Source: Aliiglaciecola sp. M165 (GTDB lineage Bacteria; Pseudomonadota; Gammaproteobacteria; Enterobacterales; Alteromonadaceae). From it: 64,000 bases of DNA. Below the pieces are notes generated by a model. That model did no database searches, was not told the DNA's origin, and worked only from the letters and a program-made list of their open reading frames with translations. Both the position numbers and the translations under genes were made by a program. Positions 45,084 to 52,631 of the stretch are shown here, piece after piece. The stretch lies in contig NZ_VKKH01000001.1 of NCBI RefSeq assembly GCF_007197995.1, forward strand, positions 310,001 to 374,000. Reading direction: 5' to 3'. Positions within the stretch are counted from its first letter, which is position 1, and each line of letters begins with the position of its first letter.

Positions 45084-45845
45084 ATGGACAGTAATTTAGT
45101 AACGACAAGTAGACTATTAGATAAGTCCGTTAATAACCTACTAGATGACTTTGGGGCTGGAAGTTCAGCTCCCGGATCTGGTAGCGCAGCTGCACTAATG
45201 GGCATACTCTCGGGAAAGCTGATAATAACCGTTTGCAGTCTCAGTTTAAAAAAAGCAGAACAAGAGAAACTAGGAATTGATAATGGCTCTATTAAATCAA
45301 ACCAGCTTAAATTTATTCCTTTCGAAAATCAGCTTCGATTTATAATAGATGACATTAAGAACAACATAGAACCTCAACTGAAGTTTTTATTTGAAGAAGA
45401 CTCCAAAGAATTCGAGAAGGTTGTAGAACTAAGAAAACAACGAGTCCAGGCTGAGAATGATGGCAACAAAGCGTTGCAATCTAAATACAACAAAGAATCT
45501 CTCGATAAATTGCAACAAGTTACTGATTTTGTTTTCAAAATATCTGAGCAGTGTTTTAAACTTATTGAACATGGAAATTTCATTTTTGATAAGGCATACA
45601 CTGCCGTTAGGGGGGATTCTGGAGCAGCCATAAGTGCGGCCATCGCAGGAGTAACTTCTTCAATATTTATAATCAATTTAAACCTCGTCTCTCTTAACAG
45701 GAGAAAATGGTCTAAGGAAAAAAAGCAAGCCTGTGATGAAATGTACGAAATGCTGCAGAAAAAACAATTAGAAGCCTTCTCTAGAGTAGGAGCGTTAAGC
45801 TCTGAGGTTGTGGAAACAATGCAATTCGAAATAGGTGATATTTAA
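45084..45845 (+). CDS. Cyclodeaminase-like (FTCD_C fold) protein beside SPARTA
   Basis: The 253-residue protein resembles the cyclodeaminase/cyclohydrolase domain (FTCD_C): LLDDFGAGSSAPGSGSAAALMGILSGKL at the start, and KAYTAVRGDSGAAISAAIAGVTSSIFIINLN near residue 190, both family landmarks. The middle has an inserted charged helical stretch. Classic family members act on formimino-THF, but no folate or histidine gene is near. It begins 16 bp after the Argonaute gene on the same strand, so it belongs to that operon. A start 54 bp upstream is possible. Confidence 0.75.
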   Translation: MDSNLVTTSRLLDKSVNNLLDDFGAGSSAPGSGSAAALMGILSGKLIITVCSLSLKKAEQEKLGIDNGSIKSNQLKFIPFENQLRFIIDDIKNNIEPQLKFLFEEDSKEFEKVVELRKQRVQAENDGNKALQSKYNKESLDKLQQVTDFVFKISEQCFKLIEHGNFIFDKAYTAVRGDSGAAISAAIAGVTSSIFIINLNLVSLNRRKWSKEKKQACDEMYEMLQKKQLEAFSRVGALSSEVVETMQFEIGDI

Positions 45846-46190
45846 TAAAAAATAGTTTTGGTGAGTAATCAAGCACCCTCTTAGAATTTTTAGAATTAAG
45901 CCCATATTTCTCAAATACCAAGCAAATTTCGTTTTCTTTATCCAGCAAGGAATCAGAAGACTTAACTTTTAGTGCCGACGTAGTTAACTGTCTCGGCCAT
46001 ACCCTGGCCGCTCGCATTTCGCGAGATCCCCCACGTTGCAAGATCAGATTTGTAGCATATAACCTTCGAATTCACTCGACATTTCCGACATAAAGCAATC
46101 AAGAAAAATCATAGGTAGTTGATATGAATCAACGATCGAAATGGGCACTTTGCTTCAATGTGTATTCAACACTTTTCGGAACATTCACAG
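45846..46190. other. 345-bp gap between the defence and metal blocks
   Basis: No gene is supported here. Two small adjacent hairpins are seen: GGCCA/TGGCC (45995-46009) and CTCGC/GCGAG (46011-46025). They are not followed by T runs, so a terminator role is doubtful. The region may mark the join between two cargo modules. Confidence 0.45.
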
Positions 46191-46739
46191 ATGAAAACAG
46201 TACAAAAGTATCATGGCGCATCTATTGTTCTTCACTGGTTGATGTTTCTTTTACTGATAGCAGTGTATGGGTGTATTGAACTGCGAGAGTTATTTCCAAA
46301 AGGAAGCGAGCCAAGGGAGCTGTTGAAGACCTGGCATTTTATGTTGGGCCTCAGCGTTTTTAGTTTGGTTTGGCTAAGATTGCTCTTCAGATTTATCACT
46401 ACCCAACCAAAAATTGAACCGCCGCAGCCCGTCTGGCAAGCAAGGCTTGCGACGGCGATGCATGCCGCTCTTTACCTGATGATGGTGGGAATGCCCTTGG
46501 CAGGTTGGATCATACTCAGTGCAGAAGGTAAATCCATCCCATTTTTTGGCTTGGAATTGCCCGCTCTAGTAGCGGCTAATGAGGAATTGGCGGGCACGGT
46601 TGAAGACATCCACGAGACAATAGGTACTGCAGGCTATTACTTAATAGGTCTGCATACTATCGCTGCTTTATTTCACCACTATATCCAACGAGACAACGCT
46701 TTTCTGCGCATGCTACCTGGTGGCAAGCGGATTATTTAA
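46191..46739 (+). CDS. Cytochrome b561-type membrane protein
   Basis: This 182-residue, four-helix protein matches the prokaryotic cytochrome b561 (CybB-like) family. Histidines in the helices (QKYHGASIVLHWLM, LKTWHFMLGLS, AMHAALYLMM, IGLHTIAALFHHYIQRDN) are positioned to bind two hemes. It can pass electrons in the inner membrane. The ATG at 46191 removes an 11-residue extension with no family match. It opens the metal block. The link to metal resistance is only positional. Confidence 0.85.
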   Translation: MKTVQKYHGASIVLHWLMFLLLIAVYGCIELRELFPKGSEPRELLKTWHFMLGLSVFSLVWLRLLFRFITTQPKIEPPQPVWQARLATAMHAALYLMMVGMPLAGWIILSAEGKSIPFFGLELPALVAANEELAGTVEDIHETIGTAGYYLIGLHTIAALFHHYIQRDNAFLRMLPGGKRII

Positions 46740-46865
46740 CGCTTGAGTGAAAGTAAGGAATAATGGTTTATTGGTCAAAAAACAATGTCGTTTTCTATTT
46801 TACTTTATACTCCCTGTAATTCTCACCACCTCAATTTGAGGCTTTATAATGCCAGCGAGAGCGCC

Positions 46866-47084
46866 ATGCCAAATATCACCTTAGCATCAACCATTACTTG
46901 TCCTGAATGTGGCCACCAAAAGACTGAGGAGATGCCAACGGATGCGTGCCAATGGTTTTATGAATGTGATGGTTGTAAAACCGTCTTGAAACCACTCCAG
47001 GGTGACTGTTGTGTTTACTGTTCTTACGGCACGTTTAAATGCCCACCAATACAAGAGGGTTATGTATGCTGTTCTAGTAGTTAA
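46866..47084 (+). CDS. GDCCVxC domain protein, copy 1
   Basis: The 72-residue cysteine-rich protein has CPECGH near the start, a CDGCK pair, the name-giving GDCCVYCSYG and a terminal CC. These pairs probably bind metal. The ATG at 46866 gives a protein of the same length as the paralog at 55961. An in-frame start at 46785 would add 27 unmatched residues. Members are small proteins found in metal-resistance loci, sometimes as selenoproteins. Here Cys codons are ordinary. Confidence 0.85.
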   Translation: MPNITLASTITCPECGHQKTEEMPTDACQWFYECDGCKTVLKPLQGDCCVYCSYGTFKCPPIQEGYVCCSSS

Positions 47085-47184
47085 TGTGAGAAGTAATGAT
47101 TTGGCAAGCATAGCGATGCTCTGCCTGATATTTTTCATCAAGGAAGCGCATAGGTGTATCTCTGATTTTGCGCGCACCCAATAC

Positions 47185-47574
47185 TTAGCTAGTGAGCTCA
47201 CTTAATATACCGCACTCTTTTATGGTTTTATCTGTCCCGCAGGATTTTGACATTTTTTCGAGTGTCATCTTAAGCTGAGACAATTCACTTATTTTCTCAT
47301 TCACTTGAATTATATGTTCATCTATTAATGCATTTACGCTTGCACAACTTTGGTCAGGATTATTTTTATTTTGAAGCAGTGTCTCAATTTCCTTCATTGA
47401 AATATCCAATGAACGACATTGCTTAATAAAAGTGAGTTCTTCCAAGGCGACATTGTCGTAGGTGCGATAATTTGCCTCTGTACGACGTGGTTTTGCTAAA
47501 AGGCCCTTACGTTCGTAAAACCTTATAGTTTGAATACTACACCCTGTAACTTTCGCTAAATCACCGATTTTCAT
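47185..47574 (-). CDS. Cd(II)/Pb(II)-type MerR regulator (CadR-like)
   Basis: The 129-residue regulator has the MerR helix-turn-helix (MKIGDLAKVTGCSIQTIRFYERKGLL) and the metal site of the CadR/PbrR group: Cys in DQSCASVNALIDEH, then KSCGTDKTIKECGIL. The ATG at 47574 is chosen because the in-frame extension would cross the promoter. It is divergent from the efflux genes, and the promoter between them has a MerR-type 19-bp spacer. Confidence 0.9.
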   Translation of the reverse strand: MKIGDLAKVTGCSIQTIRFYERKGLLAKPRRTEANYRTYDNVALEELTFIKQCRSLDISMKEIETLLQNKNNPDQSCASVNALIDEHIIQVNEKISELSQLKMTLEKMSKSCGTDKTIKECGILSELTS

Positions 47575-47591
47575 AAACTTCAAATTCCAGC

Positions 47592-47622
47592 TTGACCCTA
47601 TTCTAAGTATAGACTTTATACT
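47592..47622 (+). promoter_or_regulatory. MerR-type promoter of the efflux operon
   Basis: TTGACC (47592-47597) and TATACT (47617-47622) are separated by 19 bp, which is longer than the 17-bp optimum and typical of promoters that MerR proteins activate by untwisting DNA. A partial dyad CTAT...ATAG lies in the spacer. It sits between the divergent CadR-like gene and the small membrane protein gene. Confidence 0.85.
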
Positions 47623-47676
47623 CAATTTAGCTCTTGGTAAATGAAATCGTCTTAGTTCAAACATGAGGAATTTAGA

Positions 47677-47874
47677 ATGAAAAAGTTTTCTATTTGGTTG
47701 GGTGTTTTAACCATACTGATCTCAATAATGCACGGATTTTTTTGGGACCAGAGCATTATACATAGCTTATTACTGCATCCTGTTGTGTTGCTTTTCGGAT
47801 TATCAATGATAGCAATCGGCGCAACTGAAACTGATACCGTCAGGTTTTGCCTGTTTAGAAAGAATAAGGCTTGA
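47677..47874 (+). CDS. Small two-helix membrane protein
   Basis: The 65-residue protein has two hydrophobic segments (about 5-22 and 31-49) and a basic tail (FCLFRKNKA). GAGGA lies upstream of the ATG. It is not recognised. It is the first gene after the MerR-type promoter and so probably co-induced with the transporters. Confidence 0.6.
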   Translation: MKKFSIWLGVLTILISIMHGFFWDQSIIHSLLLHPVVLLFGLSMIAIGATETDTVRFCLFRKNKA

Positions 47875-47932
47875 CCCTATACCTACCACAGGGTTTAGAG
47901 TGGTCTTCAATGAATAGTCGCGGGGTACATAA

Positions 47933-48544
47933 ATGAGCGGATGCGGATGTGAAGTTACTATTAAAGATGAAACGCAAAAACGCGTGCTGTATTGGCTTTT
48001 GGGTATCAACGCCACTATGTTCATCATTGAAATGAGTGTTGGGTTGGTCGCGGACTCTACCGCTCTGATTGCAGATTCGCTGGATATGTTAGCGGATGCT
48101 ATTGTTTATGGCATCGGGCTCTATGCTATCGGTAAATCTATTTTACACAAGGCAAATGCTGCTAAGGCAAGCGGCTACTTTCAGCTTATGCTCGGTATCC
48201 TTATCTTGATTGATATCCTCCGTCGAAGTATCTATGGAAGTGAGCCAGTATCTGCATTAATGATGGGAATGGGTGCGGTCGCACTCGTCGCCAATGTAAT
48301 CTGTCTTATTATCATTCGAAAACATAAAAATGACGAAGTTCATATGCGTGCCAGCTGGATATTTTCTGCCAATGACGTGATTGCCAACCTTGGTGTCATA
48401 TTAGCCGGTGCATTGGTGTTTGCTTTTGATACACGCTGGCCTGACCTAGCCATCGGTTTGATTGTGGCTTGTGTAGTGTTAAGAGGCGCGAAAATGATAC
48501 TCGCCGATGCTCACAATGAACTTAGAGCTGCGGAGGCTGCATGA
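47933..48544 (+). CDS. Cation diffusion facilitator-like transporter
   Basis: The 203-residue membrane protein matches the cation-efflux fold without the cytoplasmic C-terminal domain. SVGLVADSTALIADSLDMLAD carries the metal-site Asp residues of transmembrane helix 2, and SANDVIANLGVILAGALV is the matching helix-5 motif. The N-terminal CGCE may bind metal. Its ATGA overlaps the DUF3703 gene. It exports divalent cations, probably Zn or Cd. Confidence 0.88.
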   Translation: MSGCGCEVTIKDETQKRVLYWLLGINATMFIIEMSVGLVADSTALIADSLDMLADAIVYGIGLYAIGKSILHKANAAKASGYFQLMLGILILIDILRRSIYGSEPVSALMMGMGAVALVANVICLIIIRKHKNDEVHMRASWIFSANDVIANLGVILAGALVFAFDTRWPDLAIGLIVACVVLRGAKMILADAHNELRAAEAA

Positions 48545-48918
48545 TTATGCGCTTAACGTTTACAACACTGGCAAGGCCTTATATTGAAAACAAACTGAGC
48601 CAATCAGATCAAGCGCGTGCGAACAACGATGTTCAAGCTGAATTCAAATATTTGGAAGACGCACATGTAATTGGCCAACAATCCACGTTTTATCACACTC
48701 TGATTCATTGGCGGATGCTGCAATATGGACTCAGAAATAGACGCCCAAAAGAAGTTTTGGGGCAAATAATTCGTTTAGTGGGTGCGTTGACCAAAACAGC
48801 GATTGGACTGCTACCTATGGGCAATACGGGCGGAGCGAATGTCAGCGCCTTTAAACCCATGCCTTTGTCGGAAGAAAACAAATCGATATTGGAGCAGATA
48901 CGTCGTGCACAGTCATAA
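48541..48918 (+). CDS. DUF3703 family protein
   Basis: The 125-residue protein matches DUF3703, whose members usually lie beside CDF transporters. The AHVIGQ...FYHTLIHWRMLQYGL segment offers His ligands, and PMGNTGGANVSAFKPMPLSEE is the C-terminal hallmark. It is likely a soluble accessory or metal-binding protein. It overlaps the transporter upstream by 4 bp and the next CDF gene by 14 bp. Confidence 0.85.
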   Translation: MIMRLTFTTLARPYIENKLSQSDQARANNDVQAEFKYLEDAHVIGQQSTFYHTLIHWRMLQYGLRNRRPKEVLGQIIRLVGALTKTAIGLLPMGNTGGANVSAFKPMPLSEENKSILEQIRRAQS

Positions 48919-49813
48919 CCACAGCCACGCTCATTCCCACAATAGTGACGGTGCTTCCAAAAGAATTGGTTGGGCATTCTTTTTAAATGTGGTGTTTACC
49001 ATTATTGAGTTTATTGGTGGCTGGTTGACAAATAGTACAGCTATTATGGCTGATGCCGTGCATGATTTGGGGGATAGCTTGTCAATAGGCACGTCCTGGG
49101 GTTTGAATAAGCTAAGCGACAAAGAAGCGAGCAGTACCTTTTCTTATGGCTACAAGCGATTTTCACTGTTAGGCGCGTTAATAAACGGATTAGTTTTGAT
49201 AACAGGCTCGGTATGGATCCTGTTTGAAGCCATACCGCGTATAGCGGCTCCAGAGATGCCACAGGTGGAAGGCATGTTTTTGCTTGCGATATTTGGGATA
49301 ACAGTAAATGGGTTTGCAGCCTACAAACTCAGTGAAGGAAACTCCTTAAACGAACGCGTTTTGAACTGGCATTTGCTGGAAGATGTGCTTGGATGGGTAG
49401 CCGTACTTATTGTTTCCATCGTACTTATGTTCGTTGACTGGCCTATACTCGATCCCATCTTGTCTATCGGGTTTACCCTTTTTATTTTATTCAATGTGAC
49501 GCGAAACCTAAAAGAAACTTTAATGCTATTTTTGCAGGCAACGCCAGATAAGACACAGCTTGAAAGTATTCAGACACTTATCTTGAGGCATGAATATGTA
49601 GGTGACATTCATCATTTCCATACATGGTCTCTGGATGGTGAAAAGAACGTCATGACTGTGCACATTGTGCTAAATAGCGATATCAATTTGAGGCAAATTA
49701 GGCAATTAAAACAAGATCTCCAAGATTCCTTAGCGGCGTACGAATTTGAGCATACAACAATCGAAATCGAGTTTGTTGATGAGCTATGTCGTGACGAGGC
49801 AATGGCTTCGTAG
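48905..49813 (+). CDS. Cation diffusion facilitator (CzcD-like)
   Basis: The 302-residue protein is a full-length CDF exporter. A His-rich N-terminus (HSHNHSHAHSHN) precedes six helices with GWLTNSTAIMADAVHDLGD (helix 2) and WHLLEDVLGW (helix 5), and a C-terminal domain with HHFHTWSLDGEKN. The GTG at 48905, with GGAG upstream, is chosen because it includes the His-rich tract. It exports Zn, Cd or Co from the cytosol to the periplasm, where CzcCBA could pick them up. Confidence 0.9.
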   Translation: MHSHNHSHAHSHNSDGASKRIGWAFFLNVVFTIIEFIGGWLTNSTAIMADAVHDLGDSLSIGTSWGLNKLSDKEASSTFSYGYKRFSLLGALINGLVLITGSVWILFEAIPRIAAPEMPQVEGMFLLAIFGITVNGFAAYKLSEGNSLNERVLNWHLLEDVLGWVAVLIVSIVLMFVDWPILDPILSIGFTLFILFNVTRNLKETLMLFLQATPDKTQLESIQTLILRHEYVGDIHHFHTWSLDGEKNVMTVHIVLNSDINLRQIRQLKQDLQDSLAAYEFEHTTIEIEFVDELCRDEAMAS

Positions 49814-49835
49814 TAATATGGGACAACGAATGTGA

Positions 49836-50219
49836 GTGCAGAAATTGAATAATATTCGCTTGAAGCAAAAAACAATATACATATTATTGATGCTGATAAT
49901 TTTTCAGTCGTTTACGGCTGTAGCGAATTCTCAGGACTTCCATTCGATTGATGCTCAACATATGACCCAAGAGCATGAACACTCCCATGATGAGCACCTT
50001 AGTAAAACGCCAATTTCAATAGACATTTCTGAGCAATCGGATTATCACAATCCGGCTGACTGTCACCATTGTGGTCATTGCCACGGTACGCATGTGCAGG
50101 GGCTTAGTCACACTAGTCTTGGTACTATCACCCCATCAGCGCATGCCCATCGCTTCTACTACTTAAAAACAGTTGTTGATGCGCCGCAAAGTAAGTTGCT
50201 GCGTCCGCCAAAAGCCTAG
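49836..50219 (+). CDS. His-rich periplasmic protein (CzcI-like)
   Basis: The 127-residue protein has a hydrophobic signal (TIYILLMLIIFQSFTAVANS) and several metal-binding His and Cys clusters (HMTQEHEHSHDEHL, CHHCGHCHGTH). It sits before CzcC, the place of CzcI in Cupriavidus czc operons. It is probably a periplasmic metal-binding or regulatory protein. The start is a GTG and is uncertain. Confidence 0.65.
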   Translation: MQKLNNIRLKQKTIYILLMLIIFQSFTAVANSQDFHSIDAQHMTQEHEHSHDEHLSKTPISIDISEQSDYHNPADCHHCGHCHGTHVQGLSHTSLGTITPSAHAHRFYYLKTVVDAPQSKLLRPPKA

Positions 50220-50295
50220 TCCTTAACATCTAAAAATCTTCCACGCCGTACTTTTGTGCCGCGTGACACATTTATTTGATAAAAAAGGACATCAC

Positions 50296-51633
50296 ATGAA
50301 CTTGTCTTTATTAAAAGACGGATTTGTTTTGCCGCTGGCGCAAATTAAAACCGCCCTTTGTTTACTAGTCTTGATGCATTTTTCGGCTAATGGCGATGAG
50401 ATGAAAATCCAATCGCTTACGCTTGAAGATGCGATTAAGAGAACGGTTGGGAGTCACCCTCAACTTGAAATATTTCGATTTAAGTCAGAAGCACTCGATG
50501 GTGAGACCCAAACGGCTGAACTTAATCCCGGCTATTCCATAGGGATAGAATTAGAAAACATCCTTGGCACAGGTGAAGTATCGGGAGTAAAAGAAGCTGA
50601 AGTGACCTTGAGTTTATCCTCTGTTATTGAGCTTGGCGATAAACCACAAGCCCGCATAGCAGTATTTGATGCCCAGCGTTCACAACTAGCTGTTGAAAAA
50701 CGCGTTGCCACACTTGATGTTCTGGGCGAAGTAAATCGTCGGTACATTAACGTGCTCATGGAGCAAGCGTTACTTGCCTTGGCAGTAAAAGCAGAGGAAT
50801 TGGCACGCTACACCTACCAAGCCGTAGCAAAACGTGTAGATGCAGGCGCATCGCCTCAGCTTGAGAAAATGCGGGCAGAATCCGCACTGGCTAAAGCACG
50901 ACTCGATGTGATGTTAGCTAATAAGCGCCTCGAACAACGAAAGTCCAGTTTGGCCATTATGTGGGGAGATACGTCACCAAGTTTCGAAGAAGTTGAAGGT
51001 AACCTTTTCTCGTTTCCAGCCGCCACGTCATTGGCCTCACTGCTCAACATGCTATCAGCCAGCCCCAGTCTTCAGATCTATGCTGAAAAATCACGGGTAG
51101 GCGAGGCAAGACTTCGATTAGCACAAGCAAATAGCCAATATGACATAAGCTGGTCCGCCGGTGTTCGACGCATACAAGGCATTGACGAAACTGCATTTGC
51201 AGCGGGTGTAAGTGTGCCGCTTTTTCAAAGTCAGAGAAATTTGGGCCAATACAATGCCGAAAAGTCTCGTCTGGACGAGATAGAGCAGGCACGCCAAGCG
51301 CAACAACGAGAATTATTTCATCAATTGAATCAGTTAGTTTTCGCCCGCGAACGCGCTTCTTTGGAAGTACAAACCCTCTCTGAGAGTATTATACCTCCTT
51401 TGGAAAATGCGCTGGTGCAAGTTGAAAATGCCTACAACGAAGGGCGTTTTAGTTATCTTGAATGGACTGCAACGCGCAAAGAGTTGCTCGATAGGCAATA
51501 TGCTCTGATACAGGCAGCAAGTGCCATTCATCATCGCAATGTCGATATCGAGTCGCTAACCGGCCTTTCAATTCAAACATCTCTTGTGAACGCGGCGCCA
51601 AACGCAGCTTATCCACGCAACAAATTCGAGTAA
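50296..51633 (+). CDS. czcC: CzcC-type outer-membrane factor (TolC family)
   Basis: The 445-residue protein has an N-terminal export signal (ALCLLVLMHFSANG) and two TolC-like coiled-coil repeats (SHPQLEIFRFKSEALDGE... and ASPSLQIYAEKSRVGEARL...). It is the outer-membrane channel of a tripartite efflux pump. The ATG at 50296 has AAAGGA upstream. It lies 5 bp before czcB. Metal type is inferred from the pump and regulator. Confidence 0.85.
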   Translation: MNLSLLKDGFVLPLAQIKTALCLLVLMHFSANGDEMKIQSLTLEDAIKRTVGSHPQLEIFRFKSEALDGETQTAELNPGYSIGIELENILGTGEVSGVKEAEVTLSLSSVIELGDKPQARIAVFDAQRSQLAVEKRVATLDVLGEVNRRYINVLMEQALLALAVKAEELARYTYQAVAKRVDAGASPQLEKMRAESALAKARLDVMLANKRLEQRKSSLAIMWGDTSPSFEEVEGNLFSFPAATSLASLLNMLSASPSLQIYAEKSRVGEARLRLAQANSQYDISWSAGVRRIQGIDETAFAAGVSVPLFQSQRNLGQYNAEKSRLDEIEQARQAQQRELFHQLNQLVFARERASLEVQTLSESIIPPLENALVQVENAYNEGRFSYLEWTATRKELLDRQYALIQAASAIHHRNVDIESLTGLSIQTSLVNAAPNAAYPRNKFE

Positions 51634-51638
51634 AGTTT

Positions 51639-52571
51639 ATGAAACTATTATCACATTCAATCAAACAACTAAGTCAGATCCTACTTTGCAGTGTTGTCGC
51701 GACAATATTGGCGTTAAACCTAGCCAATGCTGGTGAAGAACACGGACACGATGACAAAGGCAATGAAGAGGTTGTGACGATGTCAGATGCAATGGCATTG
51801 GCAAATGGTATCGTCACGCAAGGCGTTCAGGAGGGAGTCCTCAACCAGACTACGCGCCTGTATGGTAAAATAACACCAGATCCTGCAGCGCTGAGCCATA
51901 TTCGCGCCCGATTCGACGGTGTGATTGGCAATGTATCTGTCAACATCGGAGATAGCGTAGAGAAAGGGGATGCCCTAGCAAGCGTGGAGTCCAACGAAAG
52001 CTTGAAGCGCTATGCGATTACGGCACCTTTTAACGGTTTGGTAATTGCACGCCATGCAAACGCTGGAGAGCTATCCAACGGACAGGTCTTGTTCTCTATC
52101 GCCAACTACCAACGCGTTTGGGCACAATTGGCATTGTTCCCCAGCCAAATTACCGCTGTTAGAGCAAAACAGACTGCTATTTTATCACATTCGACAGCGA
52201 AGCAAGACACAAGAATTAATCATATCACTGCGTCAGCTGAAGATATGGCACACTCTGTCGTTTACGTTAGCGTCGATAATTCAGACGGGAAATGGCCAGT
52301 TGGCACCCTTGTCAGTGCCGATGTCACGACGGCAAAGGTTGACGTATCACTGGCTGTACCTCTATCAGCCTTGCAGGAATATGAAGGTGAGACAGTCGTA
52401 TTTGTTAAAAAAGGCGATACGTTTTACCCAACACCAATCAAAACAGGTGAGGCGGACAACACCAACATTGAAGTGTTAAGTGGTCTTTCTTCCGGTGATC
52501 TGGTGGTCACACAAAACAGCTTTCTGCTCAAAGCTGATCTTGAAAAATCGGAGGCTGGACATGATCACTAA
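51639..52571 (+). CDS. czcB: CzcB-type periplasmic adaptor
   Basis: The 310-residue membrane-fusion protein begins with an export signal and a short His/Asp-rich stretch (GEEHGHDDKGNEE). A lipoyl-like barrel (IRARFDGVIGNVSVNIGDSVEKGDALASVESNES) and the half-motif APFNGLVIARHANAGE follow, then the C-terminal domain. It lacks the long hairpin of many adaptors and is shorter than typical CzcB (about 400-520). It ends with GHDH. Confidence 0.87.
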   Translation: MKLLSHSIKQLSQILLCSVVATILALNLANAGEEHGHDDKGNEEVVTMSDAMALANGIVTQGVQEGVLNQTTRLYGKITPDPAALSHIRARFDGVIGNVSVNIGDSVEKGDALASVESNESLKRYAITAPFNGLVIARHANAGELSNGQVLFSIANYQRVWAQLALFPSQITAVRAKQTAILSHSTAKQDTRINHITASAEDMAHSVVYVSVDNSDGKWPVGTLVSADVTTAKVDVSLAVPLSALQEYEGETVVFVKKGDTFYPTPIKTGEADNTNIEVLSGLSSGDLVVTQNSFLLKADLEKSEAGHDH

Positions 52572-52631
52572 GCTTCCTTTTACCACAATCACTCATGCCA
52601 AATTAACCCAAAGTATTCGAGAGGTAGGGTT

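Noticed and set aside
45984-46025. Integron attC site
   Set aside because: Two small hairpins are present but the paired core sites of attC are not, and no integrase is near.
45781-46041. 86-codon minus-strand frame overlapping the end of the FTCD_C-like gene
   Set aside because: No ribosome binding site, no family resemblance, and it overlaps a supported gene in antisense.
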